A stretch of 64,000 nucleotides of DNA from Thioalbus denitrificans (GTDB lineage: Bacteria; Pseudomonadota; Gammaproteobacteria; DSM-26407), in NCBI RefSeq assembly GCF_003337735.1, contig NZ_QPJY01000002.1, forward strand, positions 186,001 to 250,000. Direction: 5' to 3'. Of the stretch, positions 7,784 through 20,261 are shown in pieces. Below the pieces are notes generated by a model. That model did no database searches. It saw only the letters and a list, made by a program, of their open reading frames with translations, and was not told where the DNA came from. The stretch's first letter is position 1. Every line of letters begins with the position of its first letter. A program made the position numbers and the translations under genes.

Positions 7784-7918
7784 ATGACCTGTCGGACCTG
7801 TCGGCTCAAACGGGCCTGCAACAGCCTGGGTGGCATCTGCCCCTGGCTCATCTACGGAATACTCGCTGTCGTGGTGGTGATTCCCGGCTATTTTCTCGTT
7901 ACCCTGCTCAACCACTGA
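7784..7918 (+). CDS. Small hypothetical membrane protein with N-terminal CxxC (44 aa)
   Basis: This short frame starts at an ATG with GAGGGAAA 4 bases upstream, a good Shine-Dalgarno, and ends at TGA. The product begins MTCRTCRLKR, giving a CxxC pair (Cys3, Cys6) with a basic patch; two more cysteines follow (Cys12, Cys19). A single strong hydrophobic helix then runs over about residues 20-40 (PWLIYGILAVVVVIPGYFLV), so the basic end is predicted to be cytoplasmic. I do not recognise the family. The clean start signal, amphipathic layout and lack of any competing frame support a real gene, but no homologue can be checked here. A metal-binding or redox membrane microprotein is one possibility. 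Confidence 0.55.
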   Translation: MTCRTCRLKRACNSLGGICPWLIYGILAVVVVIPGYFLVTLLNH

Positions 7919-8081
7919 TTCACCATGGTGCGGGACCGCGGCCTGCGAGGGTGGCGGGGCCGGCGTTGGCGGAGATGCTTGATCGGTTGTTGACCTGGCG
8001 CGCCCACCACCCATCTCCAGGAATGACAGCAGCACCAGCGTCCGTTAATATTCAGCGCTTTGCCGCCACCGATCTGCTGCC

Positions 8082-9134
8082 GTGCTGTCCAGCGAATTCC
8101 ATTTCGAACTGCCTGACGACCTGATCGCACGCTATCCCGCCGACCTTCGCAGTGCCAGTCGCCTGCTGTGCCTGGAAGGCGAGACGGGGTCGCTCCAGGA
8201 TCGCATGTTCACCGACCTGGTCGAACTCCTCCACCCGGGAGACCTGCTGGTGTTCAACGACACCCGGGTCATACCCGCGCGCCTGCTGGGGGAGAAGTCC
8301 AGCGGGGGCCGGGTGGAGGTGCTCGTCGAGCGCATCATCGACGCCCGCCACGCCCTGGCGCACGTGCGCGCCAGCAAGGCGCCCCGGCCCGGAACCCTGC
8401 TGCGGCTGGAAGGCGAGGTGGAGGTGGAGGTCCTGGGCCGGGACGGCGCCCTGTTCCTGCTCTATTTCGACGCCGACCGGCCGCTGCTGGAGCTGCTCGA
8501 GGCGGTGGGGCGGATTCCCCTGCCGCCGTATATCGATCGGGAGGTGGAGGCGCTGGACAGGGAGCGCTACCAGACGGTCTTTGCCCGCCGTCACGGGGCG
8601 GTGGCGGCGCCCACCGCCGGGCTTCATTTCGACGCGGCCCTGCTGGAGCGCCTGGCGGCCCGGGGTGTGGAGAGCACCTTCGTCACCCTGCACGTGGGGG
8701 CCGGGACCTTCCAGCCGGTCCGGGTCGATCGCATCGAAGAGCATGTCATGCACGCCGAGTACGTGGAGGTGGGCGAGGAGACCTGCGAGCGCGTCCGCGC
8801 GGTGCGGGCGCACGGCGGCAGGGTGGTCGCGGTGGGGACCACGAGCGTGCGCAGTCTCGAGACCGCCGCCCGCAACGGTGAACTGGAGCCGTTCCAGGGT
8901 GACACGGATATCTTCATCTACCCGGGCTACCGCTTCCGGGCGGTGGATGCCCTCATTACCAATTTTCACCTGCCCGGGTCGACCCTGCTGATGCTGGTGG
9001 CGGCCTTCGCCGGCCACGACAACGTGATGACGGCCTACCGGCACGCGGTGGAACAGCGCTACCGCTTCTTCAGTTACGGTGACGCGATGTTCCTCACCCC
9101 GCAACGGTTCGACGACGAGCCGGAACCGGATTGA
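8082..9134 (+). CDS. queA: S-adenosylmethionine:tRNA ribosyltransferase-isomerase
   Basis: QueA transfers and isomerises the ribosyl group of SAM onto 7-aminomethyl-7-deazaguanine in tRNA, making epoxyqueuosine, in the cytoplasm. The 350-residue product matches family length and starts in the expected way ([19 protein letters not shown]). It carries the conserved blocks [74 protein letters not shown] and [13 protein letters not shown]. The start is GTG at 8082; no in-frame ATG fits, and the Shine-Dalgarno is weak. In many gammaproteobacteria queA directly precedes tgt; here two other genes lie between. Confidence 0.97.
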   Translation: MLSSEFHFELPDDLIARYPADLRSASRLLCLEGETGSLQDRMFTDLVELLHPGDLLVFNDTRVIPARLLGEKSSGGRVEVLVERIIDARHALAHVRASKAPRPGTLLRLEGEVEVEVLGRDGALFLLYFDADRPLLELLEAVGRIPLPPYIDREVEALDRERYQTVFARRHGAVAAPTAGLHFDAALLERLAARGVESTFVTLHVGAGTFQPVRVDRIEEHVMHAEYVEVGEETCERVRAVRAHGGRVVAVGTTSVRSLETAARNGELEPFQGDTDIFIYPGYRFRAVDALITNFHLPGSTLLMLVAAFAGHDNVMTAYRHAVEQRYRFFSYGDAMFLTPQRFDDEPEPD

Positions 9135-9243
9135 CGCATGTATCGATCTCTCCGGAGCCGAACCTTCGCGGCCGCCGGGGTTCCAATCCGGTCGTGGATG
9201 GGGAGAATGCCGGTGTCGGGCAGGAGAAACAGGAAACGGAACC

Positions 9244-9816
9244 ATGGGTAACGATCTCAGGGAACAGCTGCTGAAAGCCGGCCTGGCCACGCAGGACCAG
9301 GCCCGGGAAGCCGGGCGCAAGGTCGCCGCGGAACGCAAGCAGCAGTCCAAGGGCAAGAAGAAGAAAAAGAAGGGGCAGGGCGGCGGGTCCCTGGCGGACA
9401 AGAACTCGGCCGCCTACCGTGCCGCCATGGCGCAGGCGGCAAAGGTCGCCCGTGACCGCGAGCTCAACGCCGAACGGGAGGCTGCGCGGCGACAACGCTC
9501 GCTCTCCGCCCAGGTGCTCGACCTCCTGCAGGGCAACGCCCAGGAACGCGAAGGCGGCGACCTGGCCTACAACTTCGTGCAGGATTCCCGCATCCGGCAT
9601 ATTTACGTGAATGCCGGGCAGCGGAAAGCGCTTGCCGCCGGGCGGCTCGCCATCATCGGCATGGACAATGGCTACTACCTGGTCGAGCATGCCGTCGCGG
9701 ATCGCGCCCTGGCCCTGGAGCCGACGCTGTTCGTGCACCGGGCCGAGCCCGAACCGGCGCCGGAGGCAGACGACCCGTATGCGGATTTCCCCGTTCCGGA
9801 CGACCTGATGTGGTGA
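9244..9816 (+). CDS. DUF2058 family protein (YaiL-like)
   Basis: A 190-residue soluble basic protein of the DUF2058 family, annotated in some genomes as a nucleoprotein or polynucleotide-associated protein; its biochemical role is unsettled. It opens with [20 protein letters not shown], the usual start of this family. A lysine-rich patch follows ([13 protein letters not shown], about residues 37-49), then a charged helical middle, and the conserved C-terminal portion ([33 protein letters not shown]). ATG 9244 follows AGGAAACGGAACC. It sits between queA and the histidine kinase, all on the same strand; the family link to queuosine synthesis is not established. Confidence 0.85.
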   Translation: MGNDLREQLLKAGLATQDQAREAGRKVAAERKQQSKGKKKKKKGQGGGSLADKNSAAYRAAMAQAAKVARDRELNAEREAARRQRSLSAQVLDLLQGNAQEREGGDLAYNFVQDSRIRHIYVNAGQRKALAAGRLAIIGMDNGYYLVEHAVADRALALEPTLFVHRAEPEPAPEADDPYADFPVPDDLMW

Positions 9817-9874
9817 ACAGGCCCACGTCCACAGCCACAGCCAACCCTGCCGGGAAGTCCGTCCCCGTGCGGCC

Positions 9875-12486
<2,612 letters not shown>

Positions 12487-12525
12487 TCCCGGCTTTCATC
12501 AACCAATGGTCAGAAGGAAATCCCA

Positions 12526-12858
12526 ATGAGCTTCTTCATAGCAGACGCCATGGCCCAGGCCCCGGCGGGAGCCGCCCAGGAGCCGAGCCTGCTCGGTTTC
12601 CTCCCCCTCGTCGTCATCTTCATCGTCTTCTGGTTCCTGCTCATCCGCCCCCAGCAGAAGCGGGCCAAGGAGCACCGGCAGATGGTGGAAAACCTGGCCA
12701 AGGGCGACGAGGTGGTCACCACGGGTGGTCTGCTCGGCCGCATCACCAAGCTGGGCGAGAATTTCGTCGTCGTTGAAATCGCCGAGGGCATCGAGGTGAA
12801 GGTCCAGAAGCAGATGGTCGCCTCGCTCATGCCCAAGGGCACCAGCAAGTCGCTGTAA
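12526..12858 (+). CDS. yajC: Sec translocon accessory subunit YajC
   Basis: A 110-residue inner-membrane protein that associates with SecDF and the SecYEG translocon. It has one membrane helix (LGFLPLVVIFIVFWFLLI, about residues 23-40) followed directly by the family signature RPQQKRAKEHRQM and a cytoplasmic domain with LAKGDEVVTTGGLLGRI. The Shine-Dalgarno AGAAGGAAA precedes the ATG. It lies 39 bases after tgt and 17 before secD, so is part of the same transcript. Confidence 0.97.
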   Translation: MSFFIADAMAQAPAGAAQEPSLLGFLPLVVIFIVFWFLLIRPQQKRAKEHRQMVENLAKGDEVVTTGGLLGRITKLGENFVVVEIAEGIEVKVQKQMVASLMPKGTSKSL

Positions 12859-12875
12859 GGGATCCCCGCCCGGTC

Positions 12876-14738
12876 ATGCTCAACAAATACCCGCTCTGGA
12901 AATATGTGCTGATCGCGCTGGTCATGGTGATCGGCCTCCTGTTCGCGCTGCCCAACATCTACGGCGAGGATCCTGCGCTGCAGATCTCGGCCAACCGCGG
13001 CGCCACGGTGGACGAGGCCCTGGTCGAGAAGGTGAATGGGGCGCTGAAGCAGGCGAAACTGCCGCCCCTGACCATCGAGAACGACGGCCGCCAGCTGCTG
13101 GCGCGCTTCGGCAGCACCGAGACCCAGCTCGAAGCCTACGACGTGGTGCGCGAGGCCCTCGGCACCGACTACCAGGTGGCCCTCAACCTGGCGCCGGCCA
13201 CGCCGGCCTGGCTGCTGGATATCCATGCGCTGCCCATGTACCTGGGGCTGGATCTGCGCGGCGGTGTCCACTTCCTGATGGAGGTGGACATGGACGCGGC
13301 GGTTGCCCAGGCCGAGGAGCGCTACGTGGAGGAGCTGCGCGGGGAGCTGCGCGGGGAGAAGATCCGCTACCTGACCATCGGCCGCTCCGGCCGCGGCGGC
13401 ATCGACATCAAGTTCCGCGATGCCGAGGAGCGGGCCAGGGCCGAGACCTTCATCAGCGACCGTTTCGCCGACCTGGTGCTGATCGACGAGGATCGGCCCG
13501 AAGGGGTGTTCCTGCACGCGGCCATGCGTGAGCAGGCGGCCCGGGACATTCGCAAGTTCTCGGTGGAGCAGAACATCACCACCCTGCGCAACCGCGTCAA
13601 CGAGCTGGGCGTGGCGGAACCGGTCATCCAGCAGCAGGGCGAGAACCGCATCGTGGTGCAGCTGCCGGGCGTGCAGGACACCGTGCGGGCGAAGGAGATC
13701 CTGGGCGCGACCGCCACGCTCGAGTTCCGCATGGTGGACGACACCCACGATGCCTACGAGGCGCAGTCGACCGGGCGCGTTCCGCCGGGCTCCAAGCTCT
13801 ATCACGACCGGGACGGGCGGCCGATCCTGACCCGCAACCAGGTGATGCTCACCGGTGACTACATCACCGACGCGGCTTCGGGCATCGAGCAGCAGACCGG
13901 CACACCGGCGGTGTTCATCACCCTGGACGGCAAGGGGGCGCGCATCTTCAGCAAGGCCACCGCCGAGGAGGTGGGCAAGCCGATGGCCGTGGTCTACATC
14001 GAGAACAAGACCGAGACCACGGTGGTGGACGGCAAGGAGGTCAAGAAGAAGCTGCGCGTGGAGGAGGTCATCAACGTGGCCGTCATCCGCGAACAGCTCG
14101 GCAAGCGCTTCCAGGTCACCGGTCTGGACAGCACCGAGGAGGCCCGCAACCTGGCGCTGCTGCTGCGCGCCGGCGCCCTGGCCGCTCCCATCGACATCGT
14201 CGAGGAGCGCACCGTGGGACCCAGCCTGGGCCAGGAGAACATCAACCAGGGCTTCATCGCCACGCTGGTGGGCCTGGTCGCGGTGATTATCTTCATGGCG
14301 CTCTACTACCGCGCCTTCGGGCTGGTGGCGAACCTGGCGCTGGTGGCCAACGTGGTGCTCATCGTTGCCGTCCTGTCCATGCTGCAGGCCACCCTGACCC
14401 TGCCGGGCATCGCCGGCATCCTGCTCACGGTGGGCATGGCCGTGGACGCCAACGTGCTCATCTTCGAGCGCATACGCGAGGAGATGCGCAACGGCAACAC
14501 GCCCCAGGCCAGCATCCATGCCGGCTACGAACGGGCCTTCGGCACCATCGCCGATGCCAACATCACCACGCTCATCGCCGCCATCGTGCTGTTCAGCTTC
14601 GGCACCGGCCCCATCAAGGGGTTCGCCGTCACCCTCAGCATCGGCATCGTGACTTCCATGTTCACGGCCATCATGGGCACGCGCTCCGTCATCAACCTGA
14701 TCTACGGCGGTCGCCGGGTCAAGCAACTGTCCATCTAG
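12876..14738 (+). CDS. secD: Protein translocase subunit SecD
   Basis: SecD is the larger part of the proton-driven SecDF complex that pulls exported proteins across the membrane from the periplasmic side. The 620-residue product has the N-terminal helix (YVLIALVMVIGLLFALPNIY), the LGLDLRGGVHFLMEVD motif near 120-135, the large periplasmic P1 domain (VIQQQGENRIVVQLPGVQD), and the C-terminal five-helix block with GPSLGQENINQGFIA, LPGIAGILLTVGMAVDANVLIFERIREE and the closing MGTRSVINLIYG. It is co-transcribed with yajC and secF. Confidence 0.98.
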   Translation: MLNKYPLWKYVLIALVMVIGLLFALPNIYGEDPALQISANRGATVDEALVEKVNGALKQAKLPPLTIENDGRQLLARFGSTETQLEAYDVVREALGTDYQVALNLAPATPAWLLDIHALPMYLGLDLRGGVHFLMEVDMDAAVAQAEERYVEELRGELRGEKIRYLTIGRSGRGGIDIKFRDAEERARAETFISDRFADLVLIDEDRPEGVFLHAAMREQAARDIRKFSVEQNITTLRNRVNELGVAEPVIQQQGENRIVVQLPGVQDTVRAKEILGATATLEFRMVDDTHDAYEAQSTGRVPPGSKLYHDRDGRPILTRNQVMLTGDYITDAASGIEQQTGTPAVFITLDGKGARIFSKATAEEVGKPMAVVYIENKTETTVVDGKEVKKKLRVEEVINVAVIREQLGKRFQVTGLDSTEEARNLALLLRAGALAAPIDIVEERTVGPSLGQENINQGFIATLVGLVAVIIFMALYYRAFGLVANLALVANVVLIVAVLSMLQATLTLPGIAGILLTVGMAVDANVLIFERIREEMRNGNTPQASIHAGYERAFGTIADANITTLIAAIVLFSFGTGPIKGFAVTLSIGIVTSMFTAIMGTRSVINLIYGGRRVKQLSI

Positions 14739-14750
14739 GGGATTCAGCTC

Positions 14751-15692
14751 ATGGAATTCTTTCGAATCAACCGGACGATCGACTTCATGCGGCTGCGCAA
14801 GCCCATGGTGATCCTGTCGGTCGTCCTGGTCCTGGCATCGATTCTCCTGCTGGCGACCCGCGGGCTGAACTTCGGTCTCGACTTCACCGGCGGCACCCTC
14901 ATCGAGGTGGGCTACGAGAACCCCGTCGACCTGGCCGGGGTGCGCGAGACCCTGCGGCAGGGGGAATTCGGCGACGCGGTGGCCCAGCACTTCGGCACCT
15001 CCCGCGATGTCCTGGTACGGCTGGCCCCCCGCGCCGACGTGAGCAGCGCGGACCTCAGCACCCGGGTACTGCGGGTGCTGCAGGATGGCGCCGCCGGGCA
15101 GAAGGTGGAGGTGCGTCGGGTGGAGTTCGTGGGCCCCCAGGTGGGTGACCAGCTGGTGGAGCAGGGCGGCCTGGCGATGCTCTACGCCCTCATCGGCATC
15201 TTCATCTACGTCGCCTTCCGCTTCGAGTGGCGCTTCTCCGCCGGGGCCATCCTGGCCACGGTGCACGACGTGGTGCTGACCCTGGGGCTGTTCTCGCTGC
15301 TGCAGGTGGAGTTCGACCTTACCGTGCTGGCGGCGGTGCTGGCGGTCATCGGCTATTCGGTGAATGACACGGTGGTGGTGTTCGACCGTATCCGCGAGAA
15401 TTTCCGCAAGCTGCGCAAGGGAACATCCATGGATGTGGTGAACAGTTCCCTGACCCAGACCCTGTCACGCACCATCATGACCTCGGGCACCACCCTCATC
15501 GTGGTGGTGGCCCTGTTCCTGCTGGGCGGAACCCTCATCCACGCCTTCGCCATCGCCCTCATCTTCGGCATCGTGATCGGCACCTACTCCTCCATCTACG
15601 TGGCCAGCTTCGCCGCTCTCGCCCTGGGTGTGAGCAGGCAGGACCTGGTGCTGCCGAAGAAGGAGGGGGCGGAGGCCGGGGGACAACCCTGA
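14751..15692 (+). CDS. secF: Protein translocase subunit SecF
   Basis: SecF pairs with SecD; 313 residues is normal. The sequence shows the N-terminal helix (MVILSVVLVLASILLLATRG), the LNFGLDFTGGTLIEV motif, VEFVGPQVGDQLVEQGGLAM, the SecF signature VIGYSVNDTVVVFDRIRENF and a final helix pair (VVVALFLLGGTLIHAFAIAL). It begins 12 bases after the secD stop. Transcription is ended by the hairpin at 15718-15756. Confidence 0.98.
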   Translation: MEFFRINRTIDFMRLRKPMVILSVVLVLASILLLATRGLNFGLDFTGGTLIEVGYENPVDLAGVRETLRQGEFGDAVAQHFGTSRDVLVRLAPRADVSSADLSTRVLRVLQDGAAGQKVEVRRVEFVGPQVGDQLVEQGGLAMLYALIGIFIYVAFRFEWRFSAGAILATVHDVVLTLGLFSLLQVEFDLTVLAAVLAVIGYSVNDTVVVFDRIRENFRKLRKGTSMDVVNSSLTQTLSRTIMTSGTTLIVVVALFLLGGTLIHAFAIALIFGIVIGTYSSIYVASFAALALGVSRQDLVLPKKEGAEAGGQP

Positions 15693-15717
15693 GCCGCGCC
15701 GAGGGACAGGCGGACAC

Positions 15718-15756
15718 AAAAAAGACGCCCCGGCCTCGGCCGGGGCGTCTTTTTTT
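15718..15756. terminator. Strong bidirectional intrinsic terminator (secF / suhB)
   Basis: A perfect 12-bp stem (GACGCCCCGGCC at 15724-15735 with its complement at 15738-15749) is flanked by six A on the left and seven T on the right. It can end secF on the plus strand and suhB on the minus strand. Confidence 0.95.
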
Positions 15757-15781
15757 GCACCCATCGGGGGTGACCGGGGTG

Positions 15782-16579
15782 TTACTTGCGCAGCTCCGGC
15801 GGCAGGCAGGGATGGATGGCCTGGAGCATGCCCTTGAAGACCTTCGGGCTGCCGGCCACGATATTGCCGCTGGAGAGAAAGTTGGAACCGCCGCCGAAGT
15901 CGCCCACCAGGCCCCCGGACTCCTGCACCATCAGCGCGCCGGCGCCCATGTCCCAGGGCTGCAGGCCGAACTCCCAGTAGCCGTCCAGCCGACCGGCCGC
16001 CACGTAGGCCAGATCCAGGGCCGCGGAGCCGGCGCGGCGGATGTCCGCGGCCTGGGGGAAGAGGGCGTTGAAGGTCTTCAGGTAGACCTCCAGCCGCTGG
16101 GGCTGGCGGAACGGGAACCCGGTGCCGAGCAGTGCGCCCTCAACGCCGTTGAGACGGCTGACGCGCACCCGCCGGCCATCGAGCTGGACGCCCGAGCCGC
16201 GGCTGGCGGTGAACAGTTCCTGGCGCACGGGATCGTAGATGATGCCGTGTTCGAGCCGGCCCCGGATCTGCACCGCGATGGAGACGGCATAGTGGGGGAA
16301 GTTGTGCAGAAAGTTGGTGGTGCCATCCAGGGGATCGATGAGCCAGACCACCTCGGCGCTGCCCTGGGCACCGCTCTCCTCGGCCAGGATGGCGTGATCG
16401 GGATAGGCCTTGCGGATGACCTGGATGATCTCCGCCTCGGCCATGCGGTCCACGTCGCTGACGAAGTCGTGCCGCCCCTTCGTCTGCACCTGCAGGGCAT
16501 CGAGCTTGGGAATGGCGCGGGTGATGACGTTGCCGGCTCGGCGGGCGGCGTTGACGGCGATATTGACCAGGGGGTGCAT
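15782..16579 (-). CDS. suhB: Inositol-1-monophosphatase family protein SuhB
   Basis: A 265-residue Mg-dependent phosphatase; in E. coli SuhB also joins the rRNA antitermination complex with NusA/NusB. Metal and phosphate motifs are intact: [20 protein letters not shown], and [15 protein letters not shown] near the C-terminus. The start is ATG 16579, the only ATG close to the conserved [15 protein letters not shown] segment; the Shine-Dalgarno is weak. It is divergent from trmJ by 139 bases and convergent with secF, with the shared terminator between. The placement next to trmJ and the isc genes is typical of gammaproteobacteria. Confidence 0.96.
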   Translation of the reverse strand: MHPLVNIAVNAARRAGNVITRAIPKLDALQVQTKGRHDFVSDVDRMAEAEIIQVIRKAYPDHAILAEESGAQGSAEVVWLIDPLDGTTNFLHNFPHYAVSIAVQIRGRLEHGIIYDPVRQELFTASRGSGVQLDGRRVRVSRLNGVEGALLGTGFPFRQPQRLEVYLKTFNALFPQAADIRRAGSAALDLAYVAAGRLDGYWEFGLQPWDMGAGALMVQESGGLVGDFGGGSNFLSSGNIVAGSPKVFKGMLQAIHPCLPPELRK

Positions 16580-16718
16580 GGGTGGGTGAAGCCCTCGACT
16601 GCGTTGGAAAACGCCGAATAATAGCATGGGCGCGCGCCAGCGCGGCAGTTGTTGCCGTCCGGCGGCGAAATCGGCGCAATCCGGGGTAGAATTCCGCACT
16701 TTCCCCAGGAGCTGAACC

Positions 16719-17474
16719 GTGCTCGACAATATCACCATCGTGCTGGTCAACCCGTCCCATCCCGGCAACATCGGCGCCGCGGCCCGGGCCATGAAGACCA
16801 TGGGGCTGTCCCGGCTGCGGCTGGTGCAGCCCGCCGACTACCCCTGTGCGGAGGCGACGGCCCGGGCGTCGGGGGCGGACGACATCCTGGCCCGGGCCGA
16901 GGTCTGCGCGAACCTGGAGGAGGCCGTGGCCGACTGTGTGCTGGTGGCCGGCACCAGCGCCCGCAGCCGGACCCTGCCCTGGCCGCTGCTGGAGGCGCGC
17001 GAGGCGGCCGGGCGACTGGCGGCCGAGGCGGGCGCGGGGGATCGGGTGGCGCTGCTGTTCGGCCGTGAGCGGACCGGCCTGACCAACGACGAGCTGGCCC
17101 GCTGCCACTTCCATGTCACCATTTCCAGCAACCCGGACTACAGCTCGCTGAACCTGGCCGCGGCGGTGCAGATCCTGGCCTATGAGCTGCGCCTTGCAGC
17201 GGGAGCGGCGCCGGCGCGTCCCGCCGCCCCCGAGGCACCGGAGGGTGAACCCGTCACCCAGGCGGAGATGGAAGGGTTCTACGGCCACCTCGAGCGGGTC
17301 CTGGTGGCGACCGGATTCCTCGATCCGGACAGCCCGAAGCGGCTCCTGCCCCGGCTGCGCCGCCTCTATGCCCGCGCGCGGCCGGACCGGGTGGAGCTCA
17401 ACATCCTGCGGGGCATGCTCAAGGCGATGGAGAAGCATCTGCAATTCCGGCGCCCTACCGAGCCGGGAGACTGA
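16719..17474 (+). CDS. trmJ: tRNA (cytidine/uridine-2'-O)-methyltransferase TrmJ
   Basis: TrmJ is a SPOUT-class enzyme that 2'-O-methylates position 32 of several tRNAs using SAM. The 251-residue product contains [21 protein letters not shown] at the N-terminus and the knot motifs [20 protein letters not shown] and [20 protein letters not shown]. The C-terminal extension ([20 protein letters not shown]) is the TrmJ-specific dimerisation part. GTG at 16719 is preferred: AGGAGCTGAACC lies just ahead. A -10-like TAGAAT sits at 16687-16692. Confidence 0.96.
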   Translation: MLDNITIVLVNPSHPGNIGAAARAMKTMGLSRLRLVQPADYPCAEATARASGADDILARAEVCANLEEAVADCVLVAGTSARSRTLPWPLLEAREAAGRLAAEAGAGDRVALLFGRERTGLTNDELARCHFHVTISSNPDYSSLNLAAAVQILAYELRLAAGAAPARPAAPEAPEGEPVTQAEMEGFYGHLERVLVATGFLDPDSPKRLLPRLRRLYARARPDRVELNILRGMLKAMEKHLQFRRPTEPGD

Positions 17475-17558
17475 CGCCGATCATGGTTTCCCGCTGGAAA
17501 GGGAGGGTGATTACCCAGTATAATGCTGGGACTTTTCAGCCTTCCGCTCGGACGCCCC

Positions 17559-18392
17559 ATGTTCTCCAGACTCCGCGAAGACATCAACAGCGTATTCGAT
17601 CGCGATCCCGCCGCACGCAACACCTTCGAGGTCATCACCAACTATCCCGGCATCCATGCCGTCATCTACTACCGCATGGCCAACGCCCTGTGGCGGCACA
17701 ACTGGAAATGGCTGGCCCGCACCCTCTCCACCCTGGCCCGCTGGCTCACCGGCATCGAAATCCATCCCGGCGCGCGCATCGGCCGGCGCTTCTTCATCGA
17801 TCACGGCATGGGGGTGGTCATCGGGGAGACGGCGGAGATCGGGGACGACTGCACCCTCTATCACGGTGTGACCCTGGGCGGGACCAGCTGGAGTGCGGGC
17901 AAGCGTCACCCCACCCTCGGCGACAACGTGGTGGTGGGGGCCGGGGCCAAGGTGCTCGGTCCCCTCGTGGTGGGCAATGGCGCGCGCATCGGTTCCAATG
18001 CCGTGGTGATCCGCGATGTGCCGCCCGGGGCGACCGTGGTCGGCGTACCCGGACATGTCATCATGCGGGGCGAGGAGGATGACGAGCAGCAGCAGAAGCG
18101 CCACGCCATCGCCCGCAAGATCGGCTTCGATGCCTACGGCATGCACGGCACCATGCCGGATCCCGTGGCCAAGGCCATCGACTGCATGCTGGATCATATG
18201 CATGCCACCGACCAGCGGCTGGAAGCCATGTGCCGTTCACTCAAGGTCCTGGGGGCCGAGTACCCCGATCTCGAAGGGGAGGGGCTGGACGTCGAGCGGG
18301 TCAAGGAGAACCTCAACTGCGGCTCTCCCGGGGAGGGTGACGCCGCGGCGGCGGAGGAGAGCCCGGAAACAGTGAGTCAACAAAATAAATAG
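17559..18392 (+). CDS. cysE: Serine O-acetyltransferase
   Basis: CysE makes O-acetylserine, the direct precursor of cysteine. This is the short EpsC-like form: an N-terminal helical region ([20 protein letters not shown]) then a left-handed beta-helix with hexapeptide repeats and the active region [19 protein letters not shown]...TLGGT, ending [10 protein letters not shown] roughly 100-residue extension after the hexapeptide domain is acidic and Gln-rich ([21 protein letters not shown]). ATG 17559 matches the usual MFSRLREDI start; a longer frame from ATG 17523 overlaps a TATAAT (17519-17524) and is less likely. Its position before iscR links cysteine supply to IscS. Confidence 0.95.
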   Translation: MFSRLREDINSVFDRDPAARNTFEVITNYPGIHAVIYYRMANALWRHNWKWLARTLSTLARWLTGIEIHPGARIGRRFFIDHGMGVVIGETAEIGDDCTLYHGVTLGGTSWSAGKRHPTLGDNVVVGAGAKVLGPLVVGNGARIGSNAVVIRDVPPGATVVGVPGHVIMRGEEDDEQQQKRHAIARKIGFDAYGMHGTMPDPVAKAIDCMLDHMHATDQRLEAMCRSLKVLGAEYPDLEGEGLDVERVKENLNCGSPGEGDAAAAEESPETVSQQNK

Positions 18393-18398
18393 GGATTT

Positions 18399-18423
18399 TT
18401 AGTTGACTGCCATAGTAGGCTAT
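18399..18423 (+). promoter_or_regulatory. Type-1 IscR binding site on the isc promoter
   Basis: This 25-base segment follows the type-1 IscR consensus (ATASYYGACTRWWWYAGTCRRSTAT) closely, with GACT at 18405-18408, AGTA at 18414-18417 and CTAT at 18420-18423. It overlaps the -35 and spacer of the iscR promoter, the usual geometry for repression by [2Fe-2S]-IscR. Consensus recalled from knowledge; match read by eye. Confidence 0.8.
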
Positions 18424-18430
18424 GTAGAAT
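18403..18430 (+). promoter_or_regulatory. Sigma-70 promoter of the isc operon
   Basis: TTGACT at 18403-18408 and TAGAAT at 18425-18430 are separated by 16 bases and lie 40 bases before the iscR start. The IscR box covers the -35 and spacer. Confidence 0.7.
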
Positions 18431-18470
18431 TAGCGGTATCTTATACACCAACCCGGGAAGGTAAAAGGCA

Positions 18471-18941
18471 ATGAGGCTGACCACGAAAGGGCGCTACGCC
18501 GTCACCGCGATGCTGGACCTGGCCATCCACTACCAGGAAGGGCCCATCACCCTGGCAGACATCTCCCAGCGGCAGGGCATCTCGCTGTCCTACCTCGAGC
18601 AGCTGTTCTCCCGCCTGCGCAAGCAGGGGCTGGTGAACAGCACCCGCGGTCCGGGCGGCGGCTACCGGCTGAGCCGCGAGGCCGGCGAGATCGCCGTCGC
18701 CGACGTGATCCAGGCGGTGGACGAGAAGATCGACGCCACCCGCTGCAGCGGCCAGGGCAACTGCCAGGAGGGCCGGGCCTGCCTGACCCACCACCTGTGG
18801 ATGGACCTCAGCGACCAGATCCTGGAGTTTCTGCAGGGCATCACCCTGGGCGAGCTGGTTACGCGGCGCGAAGCCATCGAGAGCGAGCATCAGCACGGTG
18901 CCAGCGAGAAGAGCATCAGCGCCGGGGCGCTCAACGCCTGA
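18471..18941 (+). CDS. iscR: Iron-sulfur cluster regulator IscR
   Basis: IscR is an Rrf2-family regulator that, carrying a [2Fe-2S] cluster, represses the isc operon and as apo-protein activates others. The 156-residue protein starts [18 protein letters not shown], has the winged helix ([29 protein letters not shown]) and the three cluster cysteines in [13 protein letters not shown] (about 92, 98, 104), with His107 of the adjoining LTHH as fourth ligand. GGGAAGG precedes the ATG. First gene of a complete isc operon, under its own box at 18399-18423. Confidence 0.98.
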   Translation: MRLTTKGRYAVTAMLDLAIHYQEGPITLADISQRQGISLSYLEQLFSRLRKQGLVNSTRGPGGGYRLSREAGEIAVADVIQAVDEKIDATRCSGQGNCQEGRACLTHHLWMDLSDQILEFLQGITLGELVTRREAIESEHQHGASEKSISAGALNA

Positions 18942-18989
18942 GCCGGCCTACCCTGAACGCTACCGCGGTCTGTACGAGGCAGTAAACCG

Positions 18990-20204
18990 ATGAAGCTCCC
19001 GATCTACATGGATTACGCGGCCACCACCCCGGTGGATCCCCGGGTCGCAGAGAAAATGATGGCCTATCTCACGCCGGACGGCATGTTCGGCAACCCGGCC
19101 TCCCGCTCCCACCCCTTCGGCTGGGACGCCGAAAAGGCGGTGGAGGAGGCGCGTGCCGAGGTGGCCGCCCTGATCAACGCCGATCCGAAGGAGATCGTCT
19201 GGACCTCCGGCGCCACTGAGTCGGACAACCTGGCCATCAAGGGCGTGGCCCACTTCTACCAGAAGAAGGGCCGGCACATCATCACCTGCAAGACCGAGCA
19301 CAAGGCGGTGCTGGACACCTGCCGGCAGCTCGAGCGTGAGGGTTTCGAGGTGACCTACCTGGATCCCGAGCCGAGCGGGCTGGTGGACATGGCGAAGCTG
19401 GAAGCCGCCCTGCGCAAGGACACGATCCTGGTGTCCATCATGCATGTGAACAACGAGGTCGGGGTCATCCAGGACATCGCCGCCATCGGTGAGCTGACCC
19501 GTTCCCGCGGCGTGCTGTTCCACGTGGACGCGGCCCAGAGCGCGGGCAAGGTGCCCATCGACCTGCAGCAGATGAAGGTGGACCTGATGTCCTTCTCCGG
19601 ACACAAGATCTACGGCCCCAAGGGCGTCGGCGCCCTGTACGTGCGGCGCAAGCCGCGGGTGCGCATCGAGGCCCAGATGCACGGCGGCGGCCATGAGCGC
19701 GGCATGCGCTCCGGGACGCTGCCCACCCACCAGATCGTGGGCATGGGCGAGGCCTTCCGCATCGCCCGCGCGGAGATGGCCGCCGAGAACGAGCGCCTGC
19801 GGATGCTGCGCGACCGCCTCTGGGACGGCATCAAGGACATGGAGGAGGTCTACCTCAATGGCGACCCCGAGCACCGCGTGGCCGGGAACCTGAACGTCAG
19901 CTTCGCCTTCGTGGAGGGCGAGTCGCTGATGATGTCGCTGAAGGATATCGCCGTCTCCTCCGGCTCCGCCTGCACCTCCGCCAGCCTCGAACCCTCCTAC
20001 GTGCTGCGGGCGCTGGGGCGCAAGGACGAGTTGGCGCACAGCTCGCTCCGCCTCTCCCTGGGCCGGTTCACCACCGAGGAGGAGGTGGACTACGCGGTGG
20101 AGCAGATCCGCACCGCCGTCCAGAAGCTGCGCGAGCTCTCGCCCCTGTGGGAGATGTACAAGGAGGGCATCGATCTCTCCACCGTGCAGTGGGCCGCCCA
20201 CTGA
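18990..20204 (+). CDS. iscS: Cysteine desulfurase IscS
   Basis: IscS is the PLP enzyme that takes sulfur from cysteine as an enzyme persulfide for iron-sulfur clusters, thiamine and tRNA thiolation. The 404-residue product has [29 protein letters not shown], the PLP-lysine region [27 protein letters not shown] and the catalytic cysteine loop [14 protein letters not shown]. All key residues are present. It ends WAAH, close to the usual C-terminal tail that contacts IscU. It is 48 bases after iscR and 57 before iscU. Confidence 0.98.
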   Translation: MKLPIYMDYAATTPVDPRVAEKMMAYLTPDGMFGNPASRSHPFGWDAEKAVEEARAEVAALINADPKEIVWTSGATESDNLAIKGVAHFYQKKGRHIITCKTEHKAVLDTCRQLEREGFEVTYLDPEPSGLVDMAKLEAALRKDTILVSIMHVNNEVGVIQDIAAIGELTRSRGVLFHVDAAQSAGKVPIDLQQMKVDLMSFSGHKIYGPKGVGALYVRRKPRVRIEAQMHGGGHERGMRSGTLPTHQIVGMGEAFRIARAEMAAENERLRMLRDRLWDGIKDMEEVYLNGDPEHRVAGNLNVSFAFVEGESLMMSLKDIAVSSGSACTSASLEPSYVLRALGRKDELAHSSLRLSLGRFTTEEEVDYAVEQIRTAVQKLRELSPLWEMYKEGIDLSTVQWAAH

Positions 20205-20261
20205 CCGATTGACGACAGGCCGGCGTTGCGGCGCCGGCACATGAATACGAGGGAAAGACGC

